A stretch of 64,000 nucleotides of DNA from Ariolimax columbianus (lineage: Eukaryota; Mollusca; Gastropoda; Stylommatophora; Arionidae): NCBI GenBank assembly GCA_036924085.1, contig JAVGWX010000011.1:24628739-24692738 (forward strand), written 5' to 3'. This document shows positions 11,380-24,110 of the stretch, in pieces. Every line of letters begins with the position of its first letter. Position 1 is the first letter of the stretch. The notes under the pieces were generated by a model that saw only the letters and a list, made by a program, of their open reading frames with translations, did not search any database and was not told where the DNA came from. A program made the translations under genes and the position numbers.

Positions 11380-11815
11380 GTCAGACCAGATGTCGTGATG
11401 CTCCTGCCACTAAAGGAGTTTCTGTGATGTTTACCATCAGACGAGTTCCCGCGATGTTTACCGCCAGATGAGTTCCGATGTTTACAGTCAGACGAGTTTC
11501 GTGATGTTTAACATCAGGCGAGTTCCCGTGATGTGGTTACGGTCATGCTAGTTCGTTGATGTTTTTACTCTGAGACTGGTTCATGTGATGTTACTTATCG
11601 TCATAATAGTTCCCGTGATGTTTTTACTCAGACTGGTTCATGTGATGTTACTTACCGTCATAATAGTTCCCATGATGTTTTTACTCTGAGACTGGTTCAT
11701 GTGATGTTAATTACCGTCATAATAGTTTCCGTGAGGTTTTTAACTCAGACTGGTTCATGTGATGTTAATTACCGTCATAATAGTTCCCGTGATGTTTTTA
11801 CCGTCAGACTAGTTC
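11380..11815. repeat. Minisatellite, 33- and 57-59-bp related units
   Basis: The left part repeats 'gatgtttaccatcagacgag'-like units of about 33 bp. From 11575 about four units of 57-59 bp share 'gactggttcatgtgatgtta' and 'ccgtcataatagttcccgtg'. Confidence 0.85.
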
Positions 11816-12599
11816 GCTTCATAAACTCGACTTATGTTTGAAGTTCTGAAGCAGAGAGGACATGGTCTTGCTCTATCTAATCTAACCAAGGCCGCTCTTC
11901 ATCTACCCACCTTAATCTGAAAGATCGAACAATAAACTCCGATAAACAAATTCTTTATTCCTTACTAAACTGGCACGCTTCTATTCACAACTCACTCACC
12001 CCTATCCAGGGATTACCTAATCTAACAATCTCAACTCCTACACCTAAACTATTGTCAACAGTCACCTTTCCTGTGCTTTGCCAGCCGTGACGTACCGCGA
12101 GTTTGAATTATGGCCGTAACAGGGCCGGTTAGTACCTCGTGTTGCGACCGCAACCCAGGTAGATCGCCCTTTGGTCTTATTCTTTCTTCCTTTCGCTTGA
12201 CGAATTGCGTTATGGATGTCAGGAAAAACCGAATCAGTAGCCGCAGGTATGAATTGACGTATGTTGAACAGGCGCCGACTGACCACGTGATAGCGTGTGG
12301 CGGGTCAGCACACGTTCCAGATTGCAACGTTCACTCCCACAACGGGCGATTATGACCAACTGCTCTAAGGATCATCCACGTAGCTGGAGCTGGTCACACT
12401 ACAGCCTAAATGAAAGGATACAGGTGTAAACTTTAAATACCTTGAACTGGAGCTCATGCGAGGTGACGTCCAGTTCAAAGTAAGGTGGTCAACTCGTTCC
12501 AGGTGTTGGCCGCTTGGAAACCTCGAGGAAATGCGTCAGACCCGGAAAACCATGTAGCTCGTGCTGGTGACCTTTTGGTGTGCGGCGCTCAACTGTCTC
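11816..12599. other. Intergenic region without recognised gene
   Basis: Overlapping 75-90 codon frames on both strands at about 12055-12355 have no recognisable motif. Opposite-strand coding cannot be argued from this sequence alone. Confidence 0.45.
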
Positions 12600-12860
12600 T
12601 TCAATGACTCACTCTTAAAAAATCGTGTAATATTTCTGCAGATGTATCGAAGCGTATCTGCTGCAGTTGGTGTAACGTTCGTCTTCTCTACAAAAATTGT
12701 GTAACGTTCGTCTTTTCTGCGAATTCGTGTAAGGTGAGGACCCTCTTCTAAATTGCGTAAAGTTCCTCCCTTCTTCAAATCGTGTTCAGATTCGCCTTTC
12801 CTTCAAATCGTTTTCTAAATCGTGCGAAGTCTTCTCTGCAAAAAAATGTCTCCTAGCCTA
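12600..12860. repeat. Degenerate tandem repeat, about 34-bp unit
   Basis: Repeated 'gtgtaacgttcgtcttctct' and 'cttcaaatcgtgt' words at about 30-38-bp spacing indicate an old, diverged minisatellite. Confidence 0.6.
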
Positions 12861-13688
12861 TCTTCTCAAGTCGTGTAGTCTAACTCTTCGTGTTCCCCAA
12901 ATCGCTTATTGTAAGAAAAGCCCCTTGCTCCTGGCCCGCCAGGCTTTTTATAACACGAGACTATTTTCTTAGTCGGCACTACTTTCAAAATGGCGTCGCT
13001 ATTACTCCGCCATCCTGAGCGATACTCACCGACTGAGTGGTCAGGTCCCAGTGGAAAGTCCGTGGGGAGACAAGATTTGTCTACCCAGACTAAATTTGCC
13101 ACAGTTCCCATTCAGCTTTTTTAATTTACAATCTTGTGCTTAGTGTAGAATCGTCGCATACGTATGTTTTCGGTGCCTACTCACGAAATAATCTTTTCGT
13201 AATGATAGTATATATATTCGCCATCTCCCTTTCATATCAAATTCAGTTACATTCTGGTTTTCTTCGCTTCCCTGTCTTGGTCGTCTCTTAGTTTGAGCAA
13301 TACAAAATGTAATGTATCCCTCTTTTTCGTATACAACTGTAGCTGATTCAGTGGAAATGTAATTGTTATCTCTTTTATTACATAATCTGTTTTCATGATT
13401 GCTTCTAAAGATTTATGTTGTTCCAACCCGTAAAGCCACTCTATACTCATCATGGCTTCGACATGTGTTTATGCCTGTATTAGCAAAGACATGAGGTGGA
13501 GAGAATTCTACCTCACACTGGTGTGATCCCAGTGTTAGTTGCCTCCTACAACACGGTATCAGTGGGATTCTGTTCATATGCTCGTCTCTGTCACACTCAT
13601 TTTTTCTGCTAATCTTTTGCCAGGTTGCAACATCCATGTGTATGCATTTTTGTATGTGCTGCTATAAATATATATATACTCGTGTATG
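12861..13688. other. Intergenic region, nothing recognised
   Basis: Several short minus-strand frames have no domain signature. No repeat structure was seen. Confidence 0.45.
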
Positions 13689-13771
<83 letters not shown>

Positions 13772-13816
13772 TTATAAATATGTTTATACATATATATATA
13801 TATATATATATACATA

Positions 13817-13870
<54 letters not shown>
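13689..13870. repeat. (TA)n microsatellite
   Basis: Almost uninterrupted TA dinucleotides about 180 bp long, ending at the TA target site of the neighbouring mariner element. Confidence 0.97.
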
Positions 13871-13874
<4 letters not shown>

Positions 13875-14764
13875 GCGTGTTCAAATGAAACCAGACCTAA
13901 CCACACCAAGTAAACACACGTACGGTGTGCATGATGACGTCACTTCAGGTGTAAACAGCATATACCAACCGTCAAGATTGCAACATTTAATTATCCTCTG
14001 ACTCATATTTTTGTCAGTAGACCGTTGAAAACATGAAGCGGTGAACCCGTCGTGAGTTGATCAGTGATTCGGTTTCTAACAGCTGAAGGATGTCGACCAG
14101 TTGACATTCATCGCAGAATGCAGGCAGTTTATGGTCACAAAAGCATGGCGAAGACAACAGTGAAAAACTAGAAAACAATATTTAAAGAAGGACATGAGTT
14201 GACGAAAGATCTTTGGCGACCAGGCCAGGCGTATATTATTTTGTCAGAAGATGTCATCACGAAAATTGATGCAGTAATTCGGATGGACCGTCGCCGGAGC
14301 TTACGATCGCTAGCAGAGGAATTCGCTGAGTCACTAGGGATAATTGAAATGGTGGTTAGCAAGAAATTGAAGTATCGGACGGTGTGTTCACAATGTGTAC
14401 CTCGGCTACTGACCAACCACCATAAGGAAAAACGTATGTGATGGAGTTTGAACGACTTGCTGCGATACGAAGAGGATGGGGATTCCTTTCTTTAGTGCAT
14501 ATTGGCAGGTGAACACGCATATGGTCGACATCCGTCGGCTATTAAAAAACTAATCACAGCTCGCTGATAAACTCTAACCGTATTCCGTATCACATCCGCC
14601 ATGTTTTCAACGATCTACTGATTCAATTATGAGACGCAGGAAAATACAATTTTTGAAACTTCACTGTTGGTATATGATGTATACACCAGCAGTGACGTCA
14701 TAATGCGCATTGTACGTATGATCAATTGGTGTAGTTAGGTCTGGTTTCATTTGAACACGCCTCG
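13871..14764 (+). mobile_element. Mariner-A element, complete but internally deleted, with long inverted arms
   Basis: The left end 'tgaggcgtgttcaaatgaaa' and right end 'tttcatttgaacacgcctcg' are inverted repeats flanked by TA on both sides (13869-13870 and 14765-14766). Homology between the ends extends far inward: the left-arm block around 14085-14125 (gaaggatgtcgaccagttga) reappears inverted, more diverged, near 14523-14545. At 894 bp the element is shorter than a typical 1.3-kb mariner and lacks a catalytic region, so it is non-autonomous. Confidence 0.9.
14199..14443 (+). pseudogene. Mariner transposase fragment (HTH2 and linker)
   Basis: The frame encodes 'RPGQAYIILSEDVITKIDAV', then an HTH2-like segment with 'DRRRSLRSLAEEFAESLG' and ends in 'VPRLLTNHHKEKRM', matching the conserved WVPRxLT linker of mariner transposases. 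The DDE/D catalytic core is absent. The first helix-turn-helix is present upstream (about 14070-14170) in another frame with stops. Confidence 0.85.
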
Positions 14765-14799
14765 TAGTATATATTGGAGAAAACACTTCATCAATCCCA

Positions 14800-15395
<596 letters not shown>

Positions 15396-16175
15396 TACAC
15401 ACATATGCATTCAAACGATCCGATAGCTCCAGACTGATTGTGACTCGTTACTCTTTCTGTTCATCTGTCAGCAAGCGGGACATGCATTTTTCAATACATG
15501 CTCAGTTTCGTTTTTAAAACCAACAGACACATTTCTACTTTCTCGGACACTTCCTTGACAGTCTAGCACCGTTTTGCATGAATCATGTTACTGACTTTCT
15601 CAATTTGAACATCATCCATGAAAGTGGAGTGCGTCCGGATTTGTGATCGTCTTCCGTAGAAGTTCTTCCTCATTTGTAACTCTGGTACTATTGAAAACGT
15701 TGTGTATAGTTCAGACAATTTATCATCTTAGGTTAGTTTCAATACTTTAAAAGTGTCAATAAATGTGTTGGCTATTATCAAACAATTTCATCGGAACACA
15801 TTGCTGTTCAAGATCATCCATTGCTTTTAATTTTTTTTTTCTAAAATTCGCCAAGTACACTACACGTGTATTCACTTCACCGGATGCATACAGAACCGTA
15901 ACATTATAATGAAATTTACTTCCATACAGCCAAATTTGAATTTATGTTGATTTCTTGTATTGTCGGTGGTCGTTATCTTCGTTTTGTTTATGTCTGGCAA
16001 AGAAGTTTTGATCTTTGCTTCATCTTTTTTACTTTTGCAATTAGCTACTCTAGCCCCTCATTACTGTTTGATAGTATCACTGTGTCTTCTTAACTAAATT
16101 CCATCATGAACATAAAATTGCATAATTTTGACCACATAAAAATGCACAAAGATCTTGAGAGAGGTTAATCGAAGG
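15396..16175. other. Intergenic region, nothing recognised
   Basis: AT-rich unique-looking sequence without ORFs of note on either strand. Confidence 0.5.
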
Positions 16176-16560
16176 TGTGATGCTATAGTGTATGGTGCCA
16201 GGCAATACAGACAGAGACAGACCAAGAAGCTATAATGTATGGTGCCAGGCAATACAGATAGAGGCAGACCAAGAAGCTATAATGTATGGTGCCAGGCACT
16301 ACAGAGGCAGATCAAGAAGCTATAATGTATGGTGCCAGGCACTACATATATAGGCAGACCAAGAAGCTATAATGTATGGTGCCAGGCAATACAGATAGAG
16401 ACAGACCAAGAAGCTATATTGTATGGTACAGGCACTACAGATAGAGACAGACCAAGAAGCTATAATGTATGGTGCCAGGCAATACAGATAGAGGCAAACC
16501 AAGAAGCTCTATTGTATGGTGACGGGCAATACATATAGAGGCAGACCAATAAGGTGATAC
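16176..16560. repeat. 47-bp minisatellite formed from LINE C-terminal sequence
   Basis: About eight units contain 'atggtgccaggcaatacaga' and 'ggcagaccaagaagct'. The same words occur once in the LINE C-terminus at 59320-59365 (atggtgccaagcaaaagagg, ggtagaccaaaaagatg). The sequence directly after the last unit continues collinearly with that LINE. Confidence 0.88.
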
Positions 16561-16675
16561 CACCAAGATGTCATGGAATGCCTTGGCACGATCGAAAATT
16601 TGGCAAGACATAATTTCTTTTAGATGAGCTGTGATGCGAGCGACGTTTTGCAAAGGACATGCTACATGATGACGT
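16561..16675 (+). pseudogene. LINE 3' terminal remnant next to the 47-bp array
   Basis: It contains 'gtgatgcgagcgacgtttt' and 'catgctacatgatga', matching the end of the LINE at 59440-59490 (gtgatttgagcgacgttct, tatgctacatgatga). Only about 115 bp remain. Confidence 0.8.
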
Positions 16676-16744
16676 AAGATTTATTCTAGATATGCGCAAT
16701 TAATGCAATACATCCATAGGATACAGACATACTTCCCTATTCCG

Positions 16745-16900
16745 ACGGGTTAGGGTTCAAAGGGTAGACGAAAGTATGAAATAGATGAAAGTCAAAGGGT
16801 TGACGAAAGTATGAAATCGATGAAAGTCGAAAGGTAGACGAAAGTAAGAAATCGATGAAAGTCGAAAGGTAGACGAAAGTATGAAATCGATGAAAGTCGA
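16745..16900. repeat. Four tandem copies of a 35-bp unit
   Basis: The unit reads gtcgaaaggtagacgaaagt followed by atgaaatcgatgaaa, with small variations. Confidence 0.9.
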
Positions 16901-17940
16901 ACTAGCCTTTATTTAGCTTACAAATGCATCAGTGTTATCAAAAAACAAAAATAGCTAACAAGTCTAAATTAAAACTTAAAAATGTGTTAACACCAAATTA
17001 AACAAATAAACATAGAATAAACCAAATTAAAAACAGAACGGGAAATGGATAATGGAGCCACAGAGCACGAACTCTGTAGTTCTCGCGGCGACACCGAAAT
17101 TGTTCACCGACTTCTTGAAGTACCCATTTACATCTGGCTCGACAGGAAGAAGTGGTTATACTAAAAACAAAACAAGACATGACTAGTCTATTTTGAGCAA
17201 GATATGATTCGAACCTTGGTCGTTGGTAATATAACCAAACTCACGACCCTTAGCCCACTGATTTCGTTATTACACTTTTGATCCAGGTTTACCTTTCCTC
17301 TTAGATCCCTAATCCCTTAGCCGGACTGCATGGCTGAAGTCTGTTTGCAGGGCCGCTACTTACAGGAGGGCTAGGCCCAGTGTCAGGTTTGGGTCACTGA
17401 CACTGATGCAAACAGCTATCTCCGAATCGCTGGCAGCTGTCAGCTCATTCAAACACGTTTGTGCTAATTATATACACTTACAAGCAAATATTGTCACACG
17501 GCAGACATTGCTGTCTGTGATGAACTGTGAGGTAGACAGTTCCCTACCTCTCTGTCTTTGCTTTCTACCAATAAGCAAGGTAACCAGTTACAGCTCGGTC
17601 GACTTGAGCGTGCCAGTTACAGGGATTGAATAAATTAACTTCACCTTGAGATTTGGGCTTACATTTCTGCTAATCATCCACACATTTTTGTTTACCGTTA
17701 CAAGTTCAAGACATCTGTTTTCATTTATATTCTGTTCACGAACTGTTGACATAGTAAAACATGTATTAAAATTGGTTTGTAATTTAAATTCTATATTGGT
17801 TTAGCTCCCAACCTGTTTGGGAAAACGTCTTCTGTGGACCGCTGAACAAAAAAATATTTACAAACATTAATGAGGTAGAACAAGGCAAAGATGGATTGAA
17901 CGTGTAAATAAATGTTTGTTAAAATAACATCCCTCCTTCA
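16901..17940. other. Intergenic region, nothing recognised
   Basis: Short frames on both strands lack domains. No tandem or inverted repeat of note was seen. Confidence 0.45.
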
Positions 17941-17949
17941 AGCAGTTTC

Positions 17950-18660
17950 TGATTCTGTTTCTAAGAATCAACGTCACTAAACTCCAGGCATACCCATAGG
18001 TGCTCAGTCTTTCTCATCAAATAGCGTAAGGTATGGATGCTGATGGTCCATGTAGCTCGCTGTGTGTACACTCTCCTGCACCGACATCTCATACGCTCCC
18101 CTCCGCTCGAACCTCGTTTAATGTCGAAACTGCAGTCTGTGGATAGCTGCTTCATCTATTGTGGTGTTCTCATGCAGCAAGCGGTCATTGATTGATTTCA
18201 AAATGTCACTTCTATCCATCACTAATGTGCCCTTGATGGGAGCTTGTGAAGCCAAGATGTCAGCTCTGTCATTGCCCTGAACCCCGGCACGAGCAGGACA
18301 GTAGATCCAGGTCAAAGCCTCTTACCTAAGCCATCCCTTCTGTACTTCGTGAAGTGCGGCATGCGCGTCTGTCACGATGACTGCCTTTATTATTGAAGTC
18401 TCAGATATCCATTTCAGTGCTGAGTTCACTGCTTCTGTCTCCATTCTCATAATGGAGGTTGTTGACATCTATGCCCTTCAAGCAGTTGTTAGCTTTTTCT
18501 ACCTTGGTATTAGAGAAGAAGCGAAAATAGAGTTGAGGTTCACAACAGCGTTGCCAATGCGAGTTCTGCTTTTGGAAGACAATAAACAAACGTGTGGGGC
18601 CAGCAAAGAATCACTGTATCCACTAAAATCAAGGTAAATCGTGATGTTGTGTTTACCACC
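17950..18660 (-). pseudogene. RNase H domain of a second LINE group, frameshifted
   Basis: The minus strand encodes, in order, 'SIIKAVIVTDAHAALHEVQ' (third RNase H acidic motif), a frameshift near 18315, 'WIYCPARAGVQGNDRADIL' (fourth motif, residues HxGxxGNxxAD with His changed to Arg), then the C-terminal 'ERMRCRCRRVYTQRATWTIS' and 'HTLRYLMRKTEHLWVC'. The C-terminus differs from the CPCG type at 26281-26350, so this is a separate LINE lineage. Confidence 0.8.
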
Positions 18661-19295
18661 CCTCTATATACAAGCGAATTGTAGACAATCTATAGCAGGC
18701 ATGTCAGGAAACGCAACCTTTTCTCAGTGAGCTGTTTCCGCAGGCCGCCCAGAATTGGTTGGCAGGATAGAGTGCCAAACTATGTAGTCCCCAGCAATGT
18801 GAGACTTCCTGACATCCATACGCTGCAGCAGACAGCACATATAATATAGAATGCACATGTTGTTTCCATATCAGATGAGCGCCTCCCTAAACAACTGTTG
18901 TACGGTGAGTTTAAGACAGGACATCGCTCGTTGAGAGGACAGAATAAACGGTATAAAGACAAGCTGACAGTTTTTTTTCAAAAGTTTCTCCATTGATGTC
19001 GCAAAATGGGATCTGCTTGCTCCGAACCGCTCAGCCCGGTGCACTGTCAGCAAATATGGTGCTGACATCGCTGAGAATAGAACGATTACTGAGAAGCAGA
19101 ACAAGAGAGTTGTATGAAAGGACATACTTACTAATGCTGCACAGGTGTCTCACCAGCGGGAGAGTTTGACGGGCTCAGATCGAAAAATAGTCACATTCTG
19201 CAACAACTGAAAACATTTTTATAGCTATGTTGCCCTCTTTATCTTCGATATGCAATATTATTATTCTATTTCGTAGGACAGACCAGGAGAGTAAT
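18661..19295. other. Intergenic region, nothing recognised
   Basis: The 84-codon minus-strand frame at 18871-19125 has no recognised motif. Confidence 0.45.
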
Positions 19296-19299
19296 GACA

Positions 19300-19468
19300 T
19301 CCTCTGCTACCGAAGACGGAAGTGTCGGACCGAAAAGTGCAAAAATCGCAGTCAAGCTGTAAACCAGCGACACAACACTTTCCGTTCTCCGGACTGCATC
19401 CTGCTACTCGCAAAACTCTGTTCACAGCTTAGTAGTGGAAGATTGAGAACGAACGCAGAAAAAGAATA
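19300..19468 (+). mobile_element. GAA-tailed retroposon (family G), 5'-truncated copy
   Basis: It matches the 3' half of the element at 30756-31118: 'gtcggaccgaaaagtgcaaa', 'gtcaagctgtaaacc', 'cgttctccggactgcat' and 'ttgagaacgaacgcagaaa'. Confidence 0.8.
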
Positions 19469-19543
19469 AGACCTCCTCTAATTTACAAATAACCTAACAG
19501 AGCTTCATTATATCGGTTCAGTGTTGCAGAGACACAGTAAGAA

Positions 19544-20674
19544 TTAAATTCCTTCTTTCTTCTTCGCTTTTTCACAAATAGCCAGCCACGTACACACAAT
19601 AAGTTTATATTTAGAGTTGACGGTCAGGTAAACAATAAAACTCATTGATGATCCAATAGTGGAAAAGATGGCTGTTACCGTCCATAAAATGGCGCTCAAA
19701 TTTCTTTGACCGCCTACGTTCATTTCTGAAACTGTATAGTAAACTGTTATTGTTATGTATCTGGGAATGTTACATGATGCTAATATAATTGCTAGAAGCA
19801 GCACGACCTTCAGAAGTCTTCTTTCTCTGAAGGTCAAGTTAATGACCTTTGATTTCTCATTGCCGTTTTGGTCCACATTTTCTGACCCGTTATTTCTGAC
19901 TTTCGTTGATGCGTTGAGAGAGTAGCACATCCATATTGAGCACGCAATAACAACAGCATGAGACAGAAGTAACCATGTAACACCAACTGTTAAATCAAAA
20001 ATCATTTCAAAGTTGGCTGTTTCTTTGTCCAAAATTTCTCCAAACACTGAACTAGACGGGTGTGTTGCATTCTGGTAGGCGAATAAAGATTTCTGATTTG
20101 TCCACTCCATTTTATGAGAGATGAAGATAGGCATGTAGACAGCGATATGCACGGCGTAGATGGTCATTATAGCAATTTGACAACGAATTTTTGTAAAGAT
20201 GTGTTTAACGTTAAATGGAAAAACTACACAGAAACATCTTTCCATTGAGATCAAAGCTGTGATCCAACACGACACACGGTATATAGCGTTGATAACCCAA
20301 CCAAATATAAGATACCCTACAGACCAGAAGTCAACGGGACTGTTTGGAAATAGAATGTCGAGCAAGTAACATAGACTGTTTAACAGTTGACAAAACGATG
20401 CGAGAAAATCTGTAAACGAAAGAGCAAACAGCCCGACAGTCATACTGTCTTTGAGACCAAGCTTGAAGAAAACAATGATGCTGACGAGGTTACTGATAAT
20501 TCCGACCAAAGAGACGCTTCCTTTCACGATAATCGTCAGAGATATTTGAAGGAATAGCATATCGTCATCTCCCACAATGTGTGACATCATTTTATCTTGA
20601 TCATGTGTGGTGAGAGATTCAAAGCTTGGTATTGGCCATTCGTAATCTGAAATCTGATTGATCAGACGTGACAT
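19544..20674 (-). CDS. Class A GPCR 2, putative chemosensory-type receptor
   Basis: This single-exon frame of 376 residues starts at ATG 20672-20674. Seven helices are predicted near residues 46-71, 80-110, 125-154, 166-188, 231-262, 287-313 and 325-352. Landmarks are Asp89 in helix 2, Glu-Arg-Cys 145-147 followed by CVVFPFNVKHIFT, CNIPR 301-305 in helix 6 and NSKY 353-356 in place of NPxxY. A glycosylation sequon (NAT) starts at residue 202 in extracellular loop 2, and intracellular loop 3 is acidic/Asn-rich before the basic 'FRERRLLKV'. It is closest to gene 1: they share LKDSMxVGLFxLSF and NLTFRERRL. The short basic tail has no palmitoylation-type Cys pair. Ligand unknown; the chemosensory role is inferred from family and clustering. 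Confidence 0.95.
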   Translation of the reverse strand: MSRLINQISDYEWPIPSFESLTTHDQDKMMSHIVGDDDMLFLQISLTIIVKGSVSLVGIISNLVSIIVFFKLGLKDSMTVGLFALSFTDFLASFCQLLNSLCYLLDILFPNSPVDFWSVGYLIFGWVINAIYRVSCWITALISMERCFCVVFPFNVKHIFTKIRCQIAIMTIYAVHIAVYMPIFISHKMEWTNQKSLFAYQNATHPSSSVFGEILDKETANFEMIFDLTVGVTWLLLSHAVVIACSIWMCYSLNASTKVRNNGSENVDQNGNEKSKVINLTFRERRLLKVVLLLAIILASCNIPRYITITVYYTVSEMNVGGQRNLSAILWTVTAIFSTIGSSMSFIVYLTVNSKYKLIVCTWLAICEKAKKKEGI

Positions 20675-21180
20675 CTGGATATAACTCTTGAAACATAATA
20701 ATAATCATTAAAATTATCTGCACAATCGTCTGATCTATGTCCCATTTGGAGCAGCGAGAAGTGATTCTATGGACGTTGAGATTTGTTACTAAAATGTCTT
20801 GTTTGCTCTGTATTTCAAACAAACCAAAAACCAAATGCCAATCTATTCAAGAGGTTAGTTGCGGATCGTCTTCAATGGATTTCAAACATGATTAAAAAAC
20901 ATTATACCCAGGCTTCAAGCTTTAATGACACATTTACACTTTTCAGCCTTTGTGTGTAAATCTATTGTCTAAATTTTTTTTTCTCAGTGATATTTCCAAA
21001 AATGCTTTATTTTGCTAGATTAAATACTTGACCATATTTAAATGCCAAATGTGGCTAGACGTGGTGAGTGCACATATATTGTAGATGAAATATCCTTTTA
21101 AAATGTATTATGAAACAATATTTGCCGTATTTCATTGATGTAAATAGTTGCATCCATGACTTTTACTTATGCAGTAATTC
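20675..21180. other. 5' flank of GPCR 2
   Basis: AT-rich, with no CCAAT box matching that of genes 3 and 4. No promoter element could be assigned. Confidence 0.5.
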
Positions 21181-23165
21181 TTGACTGGGGTCACGCACAC
21201 AATAATACTTTACTGAGGTGAGGAATAATAATACTTGACTGAGATTAAACACAATACTACTTGGTTGAGGTTAAACACAATAATACTTGACTGGGGTTAA
21301 ACTTAATAATATTAAACTGAGGTTAAACAGAATAATATTTGGTTGAGGTTAAACACAATAATAATTGACTGGAGTTAAACACAATAATACTTGACTGGAG
21401 TCACACACATAATAATACTTGACTGGGGTAGCACACACAATAATACTTGACTGGGGTTAAAAACAATAATATTAAACTGAGGTTAAACAAAATAATACTT
21501 GACTGGGGTCAGCGCACAATAATACTTGACTGAGGTTAAACACAATAATGCTTGACTGGAGTTAAACATAATAATACTTGACTGGAGTCACACACATACT
21601 AATACTTGACTGAGGTAAAACACAATAATACTTGACTGATGTTAAACACAATAATACTTGACTGAGGTTAAACACAATAATACTTGACTGAGGTTAAACA
21701 CAATAATGCTTGACTGGGGTTAAACACAATAATATTAAACTGAGGTTAAACACAATAATACTTGACTAGGGTTAAACACAATAATATTAAACTGATGTTA
21801 AACACAATAATACTTGACTGGGGTTAAACACAATAATATTAAACTGAGGTTAAACACAATAATACTTGACTGGGATTAAACACCATAATATTAAACTGAG
21901 GTTAAACACAATAATACTTGACTGGGGTTAAACATAATAATATTAAACTGAAGTTAAACAGAATAATATTTGGTTGAGGTTAAACACAATAATAATTGAC
22001 TGGAGTTAAACACAATAATACGTGACTGGAGTCACACACATAATAATACTTGACTGGGGTAGCACACACAATAATACTTGACTGGGGTTAAAAACAATAA
22101 TATTAAACTGAAGTTAAACAGAATAATACTTGACTGGGGTCACGCACACAATAATACTTGACTGAGGTTAAACACAATAATGCTTGACTGGAGTTAAACA
22201 CAATAATAATTGACTGGAGTCACACACATAATAATACTTGACTGAGGTTAAACACAATAATACTTGACTGAAGTTAAACACAATAATACTTGACTGAGGT
22301 TAAACACAATAATACTTGACTGAGGTTAAACACATAATAATACTTGACTGGGGTAGCACACACAATAATACTTGACTGGGGTTAAAAACAATAATATTAA
22401 ACTGAGGTTAAACAAAATAATACTTGACTGGGGTCAGCGCACAATAATACTTGACTGAGGTTAAACACAATAATGCTTGACTGGAGTTAAACATAATAAT
22501 ACTTGACTGGAGTCACACACATACTAATACTTGACTGAGGTAAAACACAATAATACTTGACTGATGTTAAACACAATAATACTTGACTGAGGTTAAACAC
22601 AATAATACTTGACTGAGGTTAAACACAATAATGCTTGACTGGGGTTAAACACAATAATATTAAACTGAGGTTAAACACAATAATACTTGACTAGGGTTAA
22701 ACACAATACTATTAAACTGAGGTTAAACACAATAATACTTGACTGGGGTTAAACACAATAATATTTGGTTGAGGTTAAACACAATAATAATTGACTGGAG
22801 TTAAACACAATAATACGTGACTGGAGTCACACACATAATAATACTTGACTGGGGTAGCACACACAATAATACTTGACTGGGGTTAAACACAATAATATTA
22901 AACTGAGGTTAAACACATAATACTTGACTGGGGTTAAACACCATAATATTAAACTGAGGTTAAACACAATAATAATTGACTGGGGTTAAACACAATAATA
23001 TTAAACTGGGGTTAAACACAATAATGCTTGACTGGGGTTAAACACAATAATATTAAACTGGGGTTAAACACTATAATACTTGACTGGAGTCACACACACA
23101 ATAATACTTGACTGGAGTCACACACACAATAATACTTGACTGGAGTCACACACAATAATACTTAA
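21180..23165. repeat. 26-27-bp minisatellite (about 75 units) on the 5' side of GPCR 2
   Basis: Units such as aataatacttgactggggtt plus aaacac alternate with variants carrying 'attaaactgagg', 'tcacacacat' or 'agcacacac'. Variant order is itself repeated: a block of roughly 375 bp starting near 21411 recurs almost exactly near 22336, an offset of 925 bp. Confidence 0.95.
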
Positions 23166-24110
23166 CTCTAAATGTATTTATATGAATTATCTAATTTCAC
23201 TTCGGATATACAAATCTGTAAAATGAACATGGTTATACACGGATTTGAACATTTGTCTTTCTTTGACAGAAGACCCGTTTCCAAGCCTCTGAACCACCCA
23301 CTTCTCGATCTATCAGTAAGTGCTTCCAATGTCGACATATTATTACAATAAGTAATGCAGATAATAGTAATGACAGTCTTGTATCAGATACTGCTGGAAT
23401 CTCCTGTGTACCAGCTCTCACCTGATACAAGATGGTGTGATATTTATGTACATTTAATTTAAACTTATCGTACTTCAGTAACCATATTTCATATATTTGA
23501 ATTTTATCGATCGAACTTTAGTCTTAATTAATCCTGCTAGGTATTATCCTACAATTATTAAACTACTCTTTTACATCTCTGTTTGTTTCACATTCTTTAT
23601 ACATTTTCCAATTATGAAAGATAACTCGATACTTGATGGAATGTCCTCGTCTCTCGTCCTCTGTCATCGCACGTACTGGGATATAGTCAATATATTTATA
23701 AAACGAGCGACTTTTATTTGATCTATACACATAATTATTCAATCTTTCGGTTTAAAGGTGTTCAGAAAATTGCTTTTAATTGTATAGGATAAATAATTAT
23801 CGGTTTGGTAAAGGTAGTGTACTCGCATGTTCACATATTTAAGCAGTAGTTTATTATAATTACCTCCTATACCATGTATGATTGTTATATGTTCTTAAAA
23901 CCATTTCTCTGTCTGCTGACGATTGGCAGATTATCGAAACAACATCCTCAACCAACACAATTAGACTTCAATGACATTTGGCAAAACAATTTGGTGAACT
24001 GGACTTTGCCGATGTCTCGGCTCCTCCGTCCGATAGCCAAAATAAAGCAACAAATATGCACTCTCACTGACAGATCACATAAACTGGGATTGAGAGTACA
24101 TATATAATCA
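23166..24110. other. Intergenic region, nothing recognised
   Basis: Short ORFs only; no domain or repeat seen. Confidence 0.45.

Noticed and set aside
12055..12355. Overlapping opposite-strand ORFs of 74-90 codons
   Set aside because: No recognisable motif, no start context, and lengths expected by chance at this composition.
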